NCBI GenBank assembly: GCA_035420085.1
Contig: DAOLUH010000030.1
Location: forward strand, 1-64,000
Reading direction: 5' to 3'
DNA length: 64,000 nt
Source of the DNA: DSWT01 sp035420085
GTDB taxonomy: Bacteria; Chloroflexota; Anaerolineae; B4-G1; SLSP01
In this document: piece after piece, positions 35,640 to 45,058 of the stretch
Numbering within the stretch: the stretch's first letter is position 1
Layout of the letters: each line of letters begins with the position of its first letter
Made by a program: the position numbers and the translations under genes
Notes under the pieces: model-generated
Databases searched by the model: none
Told to the model about the DNA's origin: nothing
What the model saw: the letters and a program-made list of their open reading frames with translations, nothing else

Positions 35640-36048
35640 GGGCGGACTCCACAAGCGGTTCAGCGACCTGCTCTACGTCCAGCGCGGACTGTACCTGTCC
35701 CAGGCTTTCCAGGACGATACGATAAGCGTAGTCATCTTTGACGATGAAATCCAACGCCCCTGATTCCAGAATTTCCATCAGCGCCTCCGGCTCATCGTGG
35801 CTGGTGAGGATCAACACCGGGATAGACGCAGTATTAGGATTCGCTTTCAGCGCCCGGCACACCTCAAAGCCGCTCATCCCTGGCATTTCCAGGTCCAGGA
35901 TGATGGCGTCGGGCTGCTGCGCATCGGCCAGCGCCAATCCCTGACGGCCATCGGTAGCGCATAAGACTGTCAGCCTGGCGTCTTCCAACACATTTTTCAG
36001 CGCCAGCGCCTGCACCAAACTATCCTCTATAATCAAGACTGTATTCAT
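35626..36048 (-). CDS. Single-domain response regulator (CheY-like)
   Basis: A 140-residue receiver: IIEDSLVQALALKNVL, phospho-acceptor Asp in AIILDLEMPGMSG, Lys in FIVKDDY, then a ~18-residue acidic tail. AGGAGG precedes the ATG at 36048. It lies directly downstream of cheA in transcription order, separated by tandem-repeat arrays, and overlaps cheB. It is probably the main soluble phosphate acceptor of this pathway. Confidence 0.9.
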   Translation of the reverse strand: MNTVLIIEDSLVQALALKNVLEDARLTVLCATDGRQGLALADAQQPDAIILDLEMPGMSGFEVCRALKANPNTASIPVLILTSHDEPEALMEILESGALDFIVKDDYAYRIVLESLGQVQSALDVEQVAEPLVESAHVAG

Positions 36049-36063
36049 CTGCGCCTCCTGTAT

Positions 36064-36182
36064 GCGAATGGGCGAATCGGCAAATCAGCAAATCAGCGAA
36101 TTAAAGAATGAGCGAATCGGCGATTTACTCCTAACGCCTCCCCCCCACTCCCTACTCCTTACTTCCTACTCCCCACTCCCTC
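36064..36182. repeat. Octamer and heptamer arrays between cheA and the receiver gene
   Basis: 36064-36125 holds about seven degenerate GCGAATCG-type 8-bp units; 36146-36182 holds five CTCCCTA-type 7-bp units. The second array ends at the cheA stop codon. Confidence 0.85.
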
Positions 36183-38576
36183 TCAAATCAATTGTTCAAT
36201 CGTTTCCAGCAGGTTATTCTGGTCAAAGTTGCCCTTGACGATGTAGGCGTCGGCCCCGGCTTCAATGCCGCGCGCTTTGTCGGCGGCGGAAGCCAGCGAT
36301 GTGACCAGGATGACCGGGATTTCCGCGGTGCGTGGATTGGTCTTCAACTGTTGGGTCAGCCCGATACCGTCCAGACGCGGCATGGCGATATCGGAAATCA
36401 CCAGGTCGGGCAGCGCGATGTCGGCGTCAATGGCGTTGAGGGCCTCCAGGCCATCGGTCGCCACCAGCACGTGATACCCGGCTGCTTCCAGGATGTTCCT
36501 CTCCAAGGTGCGCGTGGTGATGGAGTCATCCACGATAAAGATGTGCTTTTGTGGCGTGGAAGCGGCAGCGGCGGCTTCGCCTTCGACCGGCGTAATCTGC
36601 ACAGTCGCGGCCCCGCGGCCTTCGTTGCGCAAGGCCAACTTGATCAAATCCCCCACATTGAGCACCAACAGCACCGCGCCATCGCCGGTGATAGTGGCGC
36701 CGGCAATGCCGCCGAGGCGCTGCACCTGGCGGCCCAAGCCCTTGATGACCACTTCCTGCTCACCGCGCAGGCCATCCACAACAAAAGCCATTCGCCGCTG
36801 CGCGGAAGCGAGCAAAAGCACGGTCAGGCGCTCTTCAATCGGGCGGGATGCCCGCTCAACGGCGAGGCGAGGAAGGCCGAGCACGTCGCTGAGATGCACC
36901 ACGCTGAAGGCAGATCCGTTATAACGCAGCATCTCACGCCCGCCCACGCGATAGATGTCGCGCGGCGCGACGTCCAGGATGCGCTCGATGGCGTTCAAGG
37001 GGATAGCGTAGGTCTGGGTGGAGACCTGCACCACGAGCGCGCGGGAACTGGTCAACGCCAGCGGCAGGGTGAGGGTGAACGTCGCGCCGCTGCCGTGGTT
37101 GGAAGTGATGTGGATACGCCCGTGTAAATCTTCCACATTGCGGCGGACCACGTCCAATCCCACGCCGCGCCCCGATACGTCGGTCACGATGGGACTGGTG
37201 GAGATGCCCAGGCCGAAGATGGCTTCAGTCAGCTCCGCCTCAGTCATCGTGTGCGCCTCAGCGCCGGTGCGCCGCGCAAGCACGCGCCGGATCGCCTCGA
37301 AATCCAGGCCCTTGCCATCGTCGCTGACGGTGATGACCACGTTTTTCTCCACTTGCTCGGCCTTGAGCGTGATCGTCCCGGTTTGCGGTTTGCCCAGGCT
37401 GATGCGCTTGTGCGGCGTTTCCAGCCCGTGGTCAATGGCGTTGCGCAGCAAGTGAATGAGCGGGTCCTTGATCTGTTCCAGCACGCGCTTATCCAACTCC
37501 ACATCCCCGCCGATGATATTCAGGGTCGCTTCTTTGCCCGCCGAGTGCGCCAGGTCGCGCACCATCCGCCCGAAGGTGGCGGTGATGGTGCTGAGCGGCA
37601 GCATCCGCGCGCGCTTGATCTCGTCTTCCAGCGCATCAATGGCGAGGGAGAGTTGCATCGTGTCGTTCGAGTATTCGCGCCCCATGTCGTTGATTAGCGC
37701 CACCATCTCGCGCAGGTGTTCCTGGCTCGCGGCGAGATAGGTGAGCATACGGAGGGTGTCGCGGCCAGTGTGGTCGTCGGCAGTATAGCGGAACGTGCGA
37801 CGGCTCATGCGCCCGTAGGTTTCGCGCACGGCCAGCCACTCTTTCTGCCAATCGCTCATCGCTTCTTGCGCGCGCTGAACTTGCGCCAGCCGCTGTTCGG
37901 CGCGGATGCGGGTGATGTGCAACTCGCTCAGTTGAGCCATCAGCGCGTCGAGTTTGGCCGCGTCAATGCGAATGGTTTCGACGCTGGCGGCGCGCTCGGA
38001 GCGCGGCATGGGCGCTTCTCCCACCGGCTGCGGGAGATCTTCAGGCGCTGGCGAAGGGGGAGCGGCTGTATCCGGCGCAGGCGAAGATGCAGCAGTGATC
38101 ACCGGCGCGGCTACGGTCACAGGCACAGGCGGGGCCAGCAAGGGTTCCGGCGCAGGCGCCGCTGGCTTTGGACTGCGGAATGGCTCCAACGCGGCCACAG
38201 CTTGTGTCGCCTGAGGCGGCGGTGCCGAGGCTCCGGCTTCGTAAGCCTTTTCGGCATCCTGGATCGCGTCCAAAACCCCATAGCAAGCCGTGAAGAGCGT
38301 GGGCGTCAGCTCGATGGTTTGGCGATTCACGCCGTCGAGAACGTCTTCCAGCGCGTGCGCCATCTGCGCCACCCCATTGACGCCCACGGCGCGGGCGGCG
38401 CCCTTCAGGCTATGCGCGGCGCGGAAGATCGCCCGCAGCGTCTCGGGTTTCTGCGTACTGTCCAGCCGGTTCTGCTCCAGGGCCAACAGCCCATCGGTCA
38501 TCGTCTGGATGTGCTCGGCCAGTTCGGCGCGAAAACTGGCGATTAACTGTTTGCGAACTTGTTCACTGATCGCCAT
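36183..38576 (-). CDS. cheA: CheA-type hybrid histidine kinase (HPt-CheA-CheW-receiver)
   Basis: A 797-residue chemosensory kinase. HPt domain 1-120 with phosphorylated His55 (AAHSLKGAAR); a ~70-residue Pro/Ala linker in place of a clear P2 domain; dimerisation helices ~200-300; HATPase ~340-500 (LIHLLRNAIDHGLE, SDDGKGLD, GRGVGLDVV); CheW-like domain ~505-640; C-terminal receiver ~665-797 (PDLVISDIAMPRLDG). The fused receiver and missing P2 are typical of non-flagellar pathways (pilus or developmental type). GGGGGA precedes the ATG. It lies between its receptors and its output receivers. Confidence 0.93.
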   Translation of the reverse strand: MAISEQVRKQLIASFRAELAEHIQTMTDGLLALEQNRLDSTQKPETLRAIFRAAHSLKGAARAVGVNGVAQMAHALEDVLDGVNRQTIELTPTLFTACYGVLDAIQDAEKAYEAGASAPPPQATQAVAALEPFRSPKPAAPAPEPLLAPPVPVTVAAPVITAASSPAPDTAAPPSPAPEDLPQPVGEAPMPRSERAASVETIRIDAAKLDALMAQLSELHITRIRAEQRLAQVQRAQEAMSDWQKEWLAVRETYGRMSRRTFRYTADDHTGRDTLRMLTYLAASQEHLREMVALINDMGREYSNDTMQLSLAIDALEDEIKRARMLPLSTITATFGRMVRDLAHSAGKEATLNIIGGDVELDKRVLEQIKDPLIHLLRNAIDHGLETPHKRISLGKPQTGTITLKAEQVEKNVVITVSDDGKGLDFEAIRRVLARRTGAEAHTMTEAELTEAIFGLGISTSPIVTDVSGRGVGLDVVRRNVEDLHGRIHITSNHGSGATFTLTLPLALTSSRALVVQVSTQTYAIPLNAIERILDVAPRDIYRVGGREMLRYNGSAFSVVHLSDVLGLPRLAVERASRPIEERLTVLLLASAQRRMAFVVDGLRGEQEVVIKGLGRQVQRLGGIAGATITGDGAVLLVLNVGDLIKLALRNEGRGAATVQITPVEGEAAAAASTPQKHIFIVDDSITTRTLERNILEAAGYHVLVATDGLEALNAIDADIALPDLVISDIAMPRLDGIGLTQQLKTNPRTAEIPVILVTSLASAADKARGIEAGADAYIVKGNFDQNNLLETIEQLI

Positions 38577-38595
38577 AGAGTGTCCCCCTTGAAAG

Positions 38596-38710
38596 TGGTA
38601 ATTAGGGATTGGTAACTGGTAATTAGGGAAGGAGTATGGATTATGAAGTTGTCAAATCCAAGTTCCTGATCCCCAATCCCCAATCCCTAATTACCGATTA
38701 CCAGTCATTA
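38596..38710. repeat. Two heptamer arrays between a receptor gene and cheA
   Basis: GGTAATT/AGGGATT-type units at 38596-38631, and CCCCAAT/TACCGAT-type units of opposite sense at 38669-38710, reaching into the receptor gene's stop codon. Confidence 0.85.
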
Positions 38711-41380
38711 ATTGATGCGATACTGCCTGACGGTCTGCATAAGGGTGGCAGCCAGGGCGTTGAGGTCCTGGGCGGCGCGCTCGGCCTGGCGGGTGCTGGC
38801 GAGGCTCTGCACGGTGGCCTGGTTGATGTTTTGCATCGCCATTGCCACCTGCTCCACACCAGCGACCTGTTGGCGCGATCCCGCGAGCACTTGCGTCGCC
38901 GCCTGCGCCGATTCGCTGATCACCTGGTACATCTGGTTGATCGCCGCTTGCGCCTGCGCCGCTAACTGCACGCCTTCGTCCACGCCCTTCGTCCCTTCCT
39001 CGGTCGCCATCACCGTCGCATTCGTCGCCTTCTGGATTTCGGAGAGGATCGTCTTCACCTGCGCCGTCGCCTGCCGCGACTGCTCGGCCAGCGTGCGCAC
39101 TTCCATCGCCACCACCGCGAAGCCTTTCCCGTACTCCCCCGCCCGCGCCGCCTCAATCGAGGCGTTCAGCGCCAGCATATTCGACTGCGCCGCGATCTCG
39201 TTCACCGTGGCGATGATCTCCCCGATCTGCTGGGTCTGCTCCGACAGCGCCAGGATGTTCTCGGCGATGCCTTCGACCCGTTCCTTGATGCGGTTCATCC
39301 CTTCGATGGTCTCATGCACCGACTGCTGCCCGCCGCGTGAGACTTCCACCGTGCGCTGCGCCGCGTTCGCCACTTCCTGCGCCCGTACTGCCGACTGCTC
39401 CGCGATGGTTTTCACCTCATCCACTGTCGTCGTTGTCTGCGTGATCGCCGCCGACTGCTCGCTGGCGCCTGAGGCTTGTTGGGTGGTGGCGGAGAGGATT
39501 TCGGCGGCGGCGGCGCTCAAGTTGCTGGCAGCCTCGTTGAAGCTGGTCAGCGTCCCGCGCAAGCGTGTGCTGAGGATGTTCAGGTTATTCTTCAGCAGGT
39601 TGAAGTCGCCGTTCAACTCCTCGGTGATCGGTGTGGGGATGACATTCTGCGCGATTTGTTCCACGTACTCCGCTGCTATCTTCAGCGGCCCCACTACCGC
39701 GTCCATCGTCGCGTTGATGCCTTCGATAATGGTGCGGAAGTCGCCCTGGTGGCGTGTCGCGTCCGCGCGGGTGGAAAGACGCCCGGCAATGGCGGCCTGG
39801 GTGAGCATATTGGTGTCGTCAATGAGGGCATTGATCGCCGCAATGCAGATGTTGAGGTTGTTCTTGATCTCGTTGAAGTCGCCGCGATACGCCTCGGTGA
39901 TCGGCGCCGGAATATCGCCGCGCGCGATACGTTCCATGTATTCGCCGGCCATGTTCAACGGGCCTACCACCGCGTCTAGTGTGGCGTTGACGCCTTCCAT
40001 AATCTCGCGGTACGCGCCGGTGTGCCGTCCCACGTCCGCCCGCGTCGCCAGGCGTCCTTCCACGGCGGCTCTGGTCAGCGCCGACGCATCCTCAATCAGC
40101 GCGTTGATGCTCGTCTTCATCGTCGCCATGGACGCGCCCAGCACGTCTACTTCGGAGACGATCGGCACGTCCACTGCCAGGTTGCCGGCCGCGATCTGTT
40201 CTGCCAGCGCCGCCTTTGCCTGCAATCTGCTCGACATCTCCCGCAGCGCGTCCGCCAGTTGCCCGATCTCGTCGGCCTGTCGCACGTCAATCTGCTGGCG
40301 CAAATCCCCGCGCGCGACGGCGAGGGCCACGTTAGTGATCTTCTTGATGGGGCGCGCAAGCTGACCGGATGCTACCCACAATAAGGCCAGACTCAAGACC
40401 ACCAGCGCGACGCCGATGCCGACCATTTGTTGGGTCAGACGTTGTGCTTCTGCTGTGATCGTCTTGAGCGGCACGAGGATGCTCACCGCCCAGGGCATTT
40501 GTGTCTTCCCGATTTGAATGGGAACAAAAACCTCCAAACGGTCTACCTGGTATTCGTGGATTATCTCGCCCTGTTGCAATCGCGGCAACTCGTCGGCGAA
40601 ATCAGGGTGAACTTCGAGTGCTGGTTTACCGATTAGCTCCGGGTGACCGGTAACACCCCCTAACGTTCCATTGAAGGTAATGATCTGAAATTCACCCGCG
40701 CCATCGTAGATGTTCACCGAGTCGGCCAAAGATTGCAAAAAATTAAGGCGGAAGTCCACACCGACAACACCGCGGAAGCGATCATTGACTATCACCGGCA
40801 CGACGAGTGAGGTCATCAACACGTCCTCGCCTTGTATCTCGTAGGTATATGGGTCCATCACAACTTCGTTTTTCGTGCGTTTGGGATTGAGATACCAGTC
40901 GCCGATGCCTTGGACTTCGTAGTCCCTTATCGCTTCGCCGTGGATTTGACCTTGCTCATCGCGTACCCAGTAGGGGATAAAGCGTCCGGTCGCATCGTGC
41001 AGATCGGTATTGGCATATTCCGCATCTCGGCCATCGAAGGCGTCGGGTTCCCACAAGGTATATGTGCCTAGAAAATCCGGGTTATCGGCCAGGACTTGTC
41101 GCAGCATCGCATTGACATCATCACGGCTTAAATTAACGTCGCCTTTTGCGGCTACCGTGAACGCCTGCGCCAGTGTGCGCGCCGCGTCGAGTCCGACTTC
41201 AATGCGCGCCTTGACGTCTCCGGCGTGAGATTCGGCCAGGGCAATGGCTTGCTCCTCGGCAGCAGCGGTAGCTGTAGCGTTAAGCGACACAGCCGCGTAG
41301 GTGATGATGATCCCCGCCGCCAGGAAAAGGCACAGCCCTGCCCACAAAGCGATTTTGAGTTGAATTGATTTCAGTTTCAT
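38708..41380 (-). CDS. Methyl-accepting chemotaxis protein with dCache sensor
   Basis: An 890-residue receptor: TM1 ~9-31, extracytoplasmic dCache domain ~40-325 (LGTYTLWEPDAFDG, WYLNPKRTKNEVVMDPYTYE, GVVGVDFRLNFL), TM2 ~332-352, HAMP ~353-405, then two further HAMP-like modules (~430-640) sharing NATLDAVVGPLN...IA.G.IP.PIT...GDFN..KNNLN, and the signalling domain ~640-890 with the hairpin tip EIAAQSNMLALNASIEAARAG. dCache domains bind amino acids and other small molecules. AGGAGGAACG precedes the ATG. The C-terminus lacks a CheR-docking pentapeptide. Its signalling domain is nearly identical in DNA to that of the next receptor. Confidence 0.94.
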   Translation of the reverse strand: MKLKSIQLKIALWAGLCLFLAAGIIITYAAVSLNATATAAAEEQAIALAESHAGDVKARIEVGLDAARTLAQAFTVAAKGDVNLSRDDVNAMLRQVLADNPDFLGTYTLWEPDAFDGRDAEYANTDLHDATGRFIPYWVRDEQGQIHGEAIRDYEVQGIGDWYLNPKRTKNEVVMDPYTYEIQGEDVLMTSLVVPVIVNDRFRGVVGVDFRLNFLQSLADSVNIYDGAGEFQIITFNGTLGGVTGHPELIGKPALEVHPDFADELPRLQQGEIIHEYQVDRLEVFVPIQIGKTQMPWAVSILVPLKTITAEAQRLTQQMVGIGVALVVLSLALLWVASGQLARPIKKITNVALAVARGDLRQQIDVRQADEIGQLADALREMSSRLQAKAALAEQIAAGNLAVDVPIVSEVDVLGASMATMKTSINALIEDASALTRAAVEGRLATRADVGRHTGAYREIMEGVNATLDAVVGPLNMAGEYMERIARGDIPAPITEAYRGDFNEIKNNLNICIAAINALIDDTNMLTQAAIAGRLSTRADATRHQGDFRTIIEGINATMDAVVGPLKIAAEYVEQIAQNVIPTPITEELNGDFNLLKNNLNILSTRLRGTLTSFNEAASNLSAAAAEILSATTQQASGASEQSAAITQTTTTVDEVKTIAEQSAVRAQEVANAAQRTVEVSRGGQQSVHETIEGMNRIKERVEGIAENILALSEQTQQIGEIIATVNEIAAQSNMLALNASIEAARAGEYGKGFAVVAMEVRTLAEQSRQATAQVKTILSEIQKATNATVMATEEGTKGVDEGVQLAAQAQAAINQMYQVISESAQAATQVLAGSRQQVAGVEQVAMAMQNINQATVQSLASTRQAERAAQDLNALAATLMQTVRQYRIN
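38740..39485 (-). repeat. Direct repeat, receptor signalling domain (copy 1)
   Basis: Nearly identical to 41496-42241 at a constant offset of 2756 bases; 38964-39409 (446 bases) shows no difference by eye. Confidence 0.9.
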
Positions 41381-41397
41381 CGTTCCTCCTGAATGGT

Positions 41398-41465
41398 AAT
41401 CAGTGATTGGTAATCGGTTTATTTCTGGTTACTGGTTACTGGTTACTGGTTACTCGTTAGTCGCT
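41398..41465. repeat. Heptamer array between the two receptor genes
   Basis: About eight units of GGTTACT/GGTAATC type, running into the stop codon of the second receptor gene. Confidence 0.85.
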
Positions 41466-43809
41466 AATTGATGCGATATTGCTTGACGGTTTGCATGAGC
41501 GCGGCGGCGAGGGCGTTGAGGTCTTGGGCGGCGCGCTCGGCCTGGCGGGTGCTGGCGAGGCTCTGCACGGTAGCCTGGTTGATGTTCTGCATCGCCAGCG
41601 CCACCTGCTCCACACCGGCGACCTGTTGGCGCGATCCCGCGAGCACTTGCGTCGCCGCCTGCGCCGATTCGTTGATCACCTGGTACATCTGGTTGATCGC
41701 CGCTTGCGCCTGCGCCGCCAACTGCACGCCTTCGTCCACGCCCTTCGTCCCTTCCTCGGTCGCCATCACCGTCGCATTCGTCGCCTTCTGGATTTCGGAG
41801 AGGATCGTCTTCACCTGCGCCGTCGCCTGCCGCGACTGCTCGGCCAGCGTGCGCACTTCCATCGCCACCACCGCGAAGCCTTTCCCGTACTCCCCCGCCC
41901 GCGCCGCCTCAATCGAGGCGTTCAGCGCCAGCATATTCGACTGCGCCGCGATCTCGTTCACCGTGGCGATGATCTCCCCGATCTGCTGGGTCTGCTCCGA
42001 CAGCGCCAGGATGTTCTCGGCGATGCCTTCGACCCGTTCCTTGATGCGGTTCATCCCTTCGATGGTCTCATGCACCGACTGCTGCCCGCCGCGTGAGACT
42101 TCCACCGTGCGCTGCGCCGCGTTCGCCACTTCCTGCGCCCGTACTGCCGACTGCTCCGCGATGGTCTTCACCTCATCCACGGTCGTCGTTGTCTGCGTGA
42201 TCGCCGCCGACTGCTCGCTGGCGCCGGAGGCCTGTTGGGTGGTAGAGGAGAGGATCTCGGCGGCGGCGGCGCTGAGGTTGGCGGCAGCATCATTGACGCT
42301 GGCGAGCATGTCGCGCAGACGCGCGCTGAGGGTGTTGAGGTTGTTCTTGAGTAGATTGAAATCGCCCTTGAAGTCGGCGGTGATGGGAGCGGGGATCTCG
42401 CCCTGGGCGATGCGTTCGACGTAGAGGGCGGCGATGTTGAGCGGGCCGGTGACGCCATCGAGGGTGGCGTTCATGCCTTCGATGATGGCGCGGAAGTCAC
42501 CCTGGTGGCGGAAGGTGTCGGCGCGGGTAGCGAGGCGGCCTGCAATCCCGGCCTGACTGAGCATATTGGTGTCATCAATGAGGGTGTTGATGGCAGCGAT
42601 ACAGATGTTGAGGTTGTTCTTGATCTCGTTGAAGTCGCCACGATACTCATCGGTGATGGGGTCGGGGATGTTGCCCTGGGCGATGCGCTCGATGTATTCG
42701 GCAGCCATGTTCAGCGGGGCAATCACCGCATCGAGAGTGGCGTTAATGCCTTCGACGACCTCGCGGTACGCGCCCTGGAAGGCGCTTGTGTCTCCGCGGG
42801 TGGCCAGACGGCCTTCCACGGCGGTCCGGGTGAGGGTGTTGGTCTCAGTAATCAAGCCTAGCAGCGCGGTTTGCATCTGTTGCAAGGCTGGGCCAATTTC
42901 ATCCTGTGCATCACGCACTTTGACGGTGAACCCCAGATCACCCACGGCCACTTTTTGCATCGCGCCTATCATGTCCGTTTGCAGTGTCTCGGCAAACTCG
43001 TCCATCGTCCGCGCCATAACGCCGATTTCGTCCCGGCGCTCCAGATGCAGACGCTCGCCCAAATGCCCGCGGCTCATTTCCTGGAGCATATAGACGACCT
43101 TTTCCATCGGCCGGGTGATGTTGCGTGAGAGGAAGACACCGAAACCAATAGCGGCGACAATAGCAATCGCTATGGTCACGTTGATGGTCATCCGTGCAGT
43201 GGCAGCCTGGGTGTCGGCAGCCCGATCGGCAGCCAGAGCCGCTTGATGATTTGCGTTCATCAATTCATTCAGGATTGCTGCGGAAGCTTCGAAGTTCTCA
43301 CGGGCAACGACAGAGAATCCCCAGGCTTCGCTATCCAATCGGTCAACTTCAGGATCGCCAAAATTTTTGCCGGCATCTATCAAACGGTCACGTTCCTTGA
43401 GGAGTTGTATCGCTTTCTCATGATTGGCTTTCCATTGATTCCACGCTGGCGTAAATTTTTGCCAAAGCCGTTCTTCTTCAACGCTTCTTTCTCGTCCTTC
43501 ATAAGAAGCCCAATTGGCGTTGATCGTCTGCCAGGCATTTTCAATCACATCGTATTGTTGCTGTCGTACCGTTCGATCTGAGATCAGGTCATTGAGAAAG
43601 AGACCTCGCTCACTCGCCAGCACGGAGCCTTGTGCCTGGCCGAGAGCACCCAACTCTATGACTCCTGGCATTTGTTCTTCAACAATATGGTTGTAAGTCT
43701 CGGAGACGTTGACAAGGGTGAAATAGCCGATTGCTCCTACCACACCGGCAATCACGGCCACAAGGACAAAAGCGCCGATCATTTTGAGGGATAACTTGAT
43801 ATTGTTCAT
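41464..43809 (-). CDS. Methyl-accepting chemotaxis protein with four-helix-bundle sensor
   Basis: A 781-residue receptor: TM1 ~8-32, a helical periplasmic-type domain ~35-200 of the 4HB_MCP kind (EEQMPGVIELGALGQAQGSV, FTPAWNQWKANHEKA), TM2 ~208-230, HAMP ~231-285, HAMP-like repeats ~285-525 with the same NATLDAV...GDFNEIKNNLNIC motif as the neighbour, and signalling domain ~525-781. It should feed CheA through CheW. Expressed from the same operon as the dCache receptor; the C-terminus QYRIN is shared and has no pentapeptide tether. Confidence 0.94.
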   Translation of the reverse strand: MNNIKLSLKMIGAFVLVAVIAGVVGAIGYFTLVNVSETYNHIVEEQMPGVIELGALGQAQGSVLASERGLFLNDLISDRTVRQQQYDVIENAWQTINANWASYEGRERSVEEERLWQKFTPAWNQWKANHEKAIQLLKERDRLIDAGKNFGDPEVDRLDSEAWGFSVVARENFEASAAILNELMNANHQAALAADRAADTQAATARMTINVTIAIAIVAAIGFGVFLSRNITRPMEKVVYMLQEMSRGHLGERLHLERRDEIGVMARTMDEFAETLQTDMIGAMQKVAVGDLGFTVKVRDAQDEIGPALQQMQTALLGLITETNTLTRTAVEGRLATRGDTSAFQGAYREVVEGINATLDAVIAPLNMAAEYIERIAQGNIPDPITDEYRGDFNEIKNNLNICIAAINTLIDDTNMLSQAGIAGRLATRADTFRHQGDFRAIIEGMNATLDGVTGPLNIAALYVERIAQGEIPAPITADFKGDFNLLKNNLNTLSARLRDMLASVNDAAANLSAAAAEILSSTTQQASGASEQSAAITQTTTTVDEVKTIAEQSAVRAQEVANAAQRTVEVSRGGQQSVHETIEGMNRIKERVEGIAENILALSEQTQQIGEIIATVNEIAAQSNMLALNASIEAARAGEYGKGFAVVAMEVRTLAEQSRQATAQVKTILSEIQKATNATVMATEEGTKGVDEGVQLAAQAQAAINQMYQVINESAQAATQVLAGSRQQVAGVEQVALAMQNINQATVQSLASTRQAERAAQDLNALAAALMQTVKQYRIN
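41496..42241 (-). repeat. Direct repeat, receptor signalling domain (copy 2)
   Basis: Partner of 38740-39485; 41720-42165 matches copy 1 without a visible difference, including silent codon positions. Confidence 0.9.
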
Positions 43810-43837
43810 AACTCGACCTCCCTAGAATCTAAGATGG

Positions 43838-44482
43838 TTACAGGGCACAGGATATGGGTTGTGTGAGGGCAGGATCGTTGTTGTTCTTTTGAAATATTTG
43901 TCCTGCCCCGCTGACGCGCCGGAACAGCGGCTCGATTTCGGGCGGGAGCTTTTGCGTTTGTTCGGTAACCAGATAGCCGTCGGGCATCAGTGCGTCGTGA
44001 AACATCCGCAACACGGCGACACGCTGCTCCGGTGTGAAATGCAGCAATACATTTTTGCACACGATCAGCCCGACTTCTGTGCGAATAGGTTGCAACGTGA
44101 GCAAGTCGTGGCGCTGATAGCGCACCGCGCCGCGAATTTCGTCGCGCACGCGCATGTGGCCAGGTTCGCCGGACGGCTCGAAGTAGCGCGTCAGAATATC
44201 CGCCGGGACGCGGCCCACTTCCGTGTCGGTGTAGACACCCCGCGCGATGACGTCGCCAAAATGCTGGCTTTCGTCAATGTCGGTGGCGTAGATGCGCACA
44301 TTGCGGAACAGGAAATGCCCCATGTGCTCGCGGAAGGTGATGGCGAGGGAGTACGGCTCCGGGCCATACGCGCAACCGGCGTCCCACACGTTGATGTACC
44401 GGCGCGTCGTCAGATCGGGCAGCGCGTGCTGCGCGATGAGATCCAACACCGCCTGGTCGCGGAAGAAGTACGTGAAGGCCAT
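43838..44482 (-). CDS. Short CheR-type methyltransferase lacking the N-terminal domain
   Basis: A 214-residue protein equal to the SAM-binding half of CheR: it begins at FTYFFRDQAVLD (the conserved T-F-F-R-D), then motif I WDAGCAYGPEPYSLAI, the ATDID strand, and CKNVLLHFTPEQR. The N-terminal helical domain that contacts receptors in normal CheR is absent. GAGGAG lies within the end of the upstream cheW; the gap is 5 bases. It may be a specialised methyltransferase for one receptor or a regulatory decoy. The full CheR is two genes upstream. Confidence 0.85.
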   Translation of the reverse strand: MAFTYFFRDQAVLDLIAQHALPDLTTRRYINVWDAGCAYGPEPYSLAITFREHMGHFLFRNVRIYATDIDESQHFGDVIARGVYTDTEVGRVPADILTRYFEPSGEPGHMRVRDEIRGAVRYQRHDLLTLQPIRTEVGLIVCKNVLLHFTPEQRVAVLRMFHDALMPDGYLVTEQTQKLPPEIEPLFRRVSGAGQIFQKNNNDPALTQPISCAL

Positions 44483-44487
44483 CGCGC

Positions 44488-45057
44488 TTACACCAGCTCC
44501 TCATGAATGATAAGCTGCGGGTCGCGCAGCAGTTGCAGCAGGTCAAGGATGATCAGGAAGGGGGGAAGGTCGGCATCCTCGTCGCTCTGCACCATGCCGC
44601 GCACGACAGCAACGGGGATGTTGAGGGTTTCGCCAGCTTCCCGGATGCGATTCACCGGCAGCGCGACCACGCTGAGCACGTCATCCACCTTGAGCGCCAG
44701 TTCCAATGCTTCGGATTGCACCACGACCAGATAGGCGCCCGCGCCATTGGAGGCTGCGGGCAAGCCCAAAAAGCCCGCCAAATCCAGCACCGGATAGATG
44801 CGCCCGCGCACGTTGACCACCCCCGCCATCCACCCTGGCGCGCGCGGCACCGGGGTAATCCGTTCCAATGGGCGCGCGTCGAACACGTATTGAGCTTCCA
44901 GCCCGTAAACTTCTTGGCCCAAACGGACGAGGACGACCGGCAAACGCTCCCCACCGTCGTCCACAGCCTCCTGTTCGGCCAACATGGCAGCTCTACGCGC
45001 CCAGGTCTGCTCCAACACCTCTGTGGTGATCTCATCATTCATCCATTGAATGTCCAT
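44488..45057 (-). CDS. cheW: CheW-like coupling protein
   Basis: A 189-residue protein with a CheW domain (~38-180): LVRLGQEVYGLEAQYVFDAR, APGWMAGVVNVRGRIYPVLD and the second barrel ending MVQSDEDADLPPFLIILD. A ~35-residue charged N-terminal extension precedes it. CheW bridges receptors and CheA. The only Shine-Dalgarno (GTAGGAAG) is formed by the heptamer array at the end of the upstream cheR. A second CheW at 46587 gives the pathway two couplers, perhaps one per receptor. Confidence 0.9.
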   Translation of the reverse strand: MDIQWMNDEITTEVLEQTWARRAAMLAEQEAVDDGGERLPVVLVRLGQEVYGLEAQYVFDARPLERITPVPRAPGWMAGVVNVRGRIYPVLDLAGFLGLPAASNGAGAYLVVVQSEALELALKVDDVLSVVALPVNRIREAGETLNIPVAVVRGMVQSDEDADLPPFLIILDLLQLLRDPQLIIHEELV

Positions 45058-45058
45058 T

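Noticed and set aside
38712..42424. Cys/Ser-rich plus-strand frames opposite both chemoreceptors
   Set aside because: Their similarity to each other merely mirrors the receptor gene conversion; composition is atypical of real proteins.
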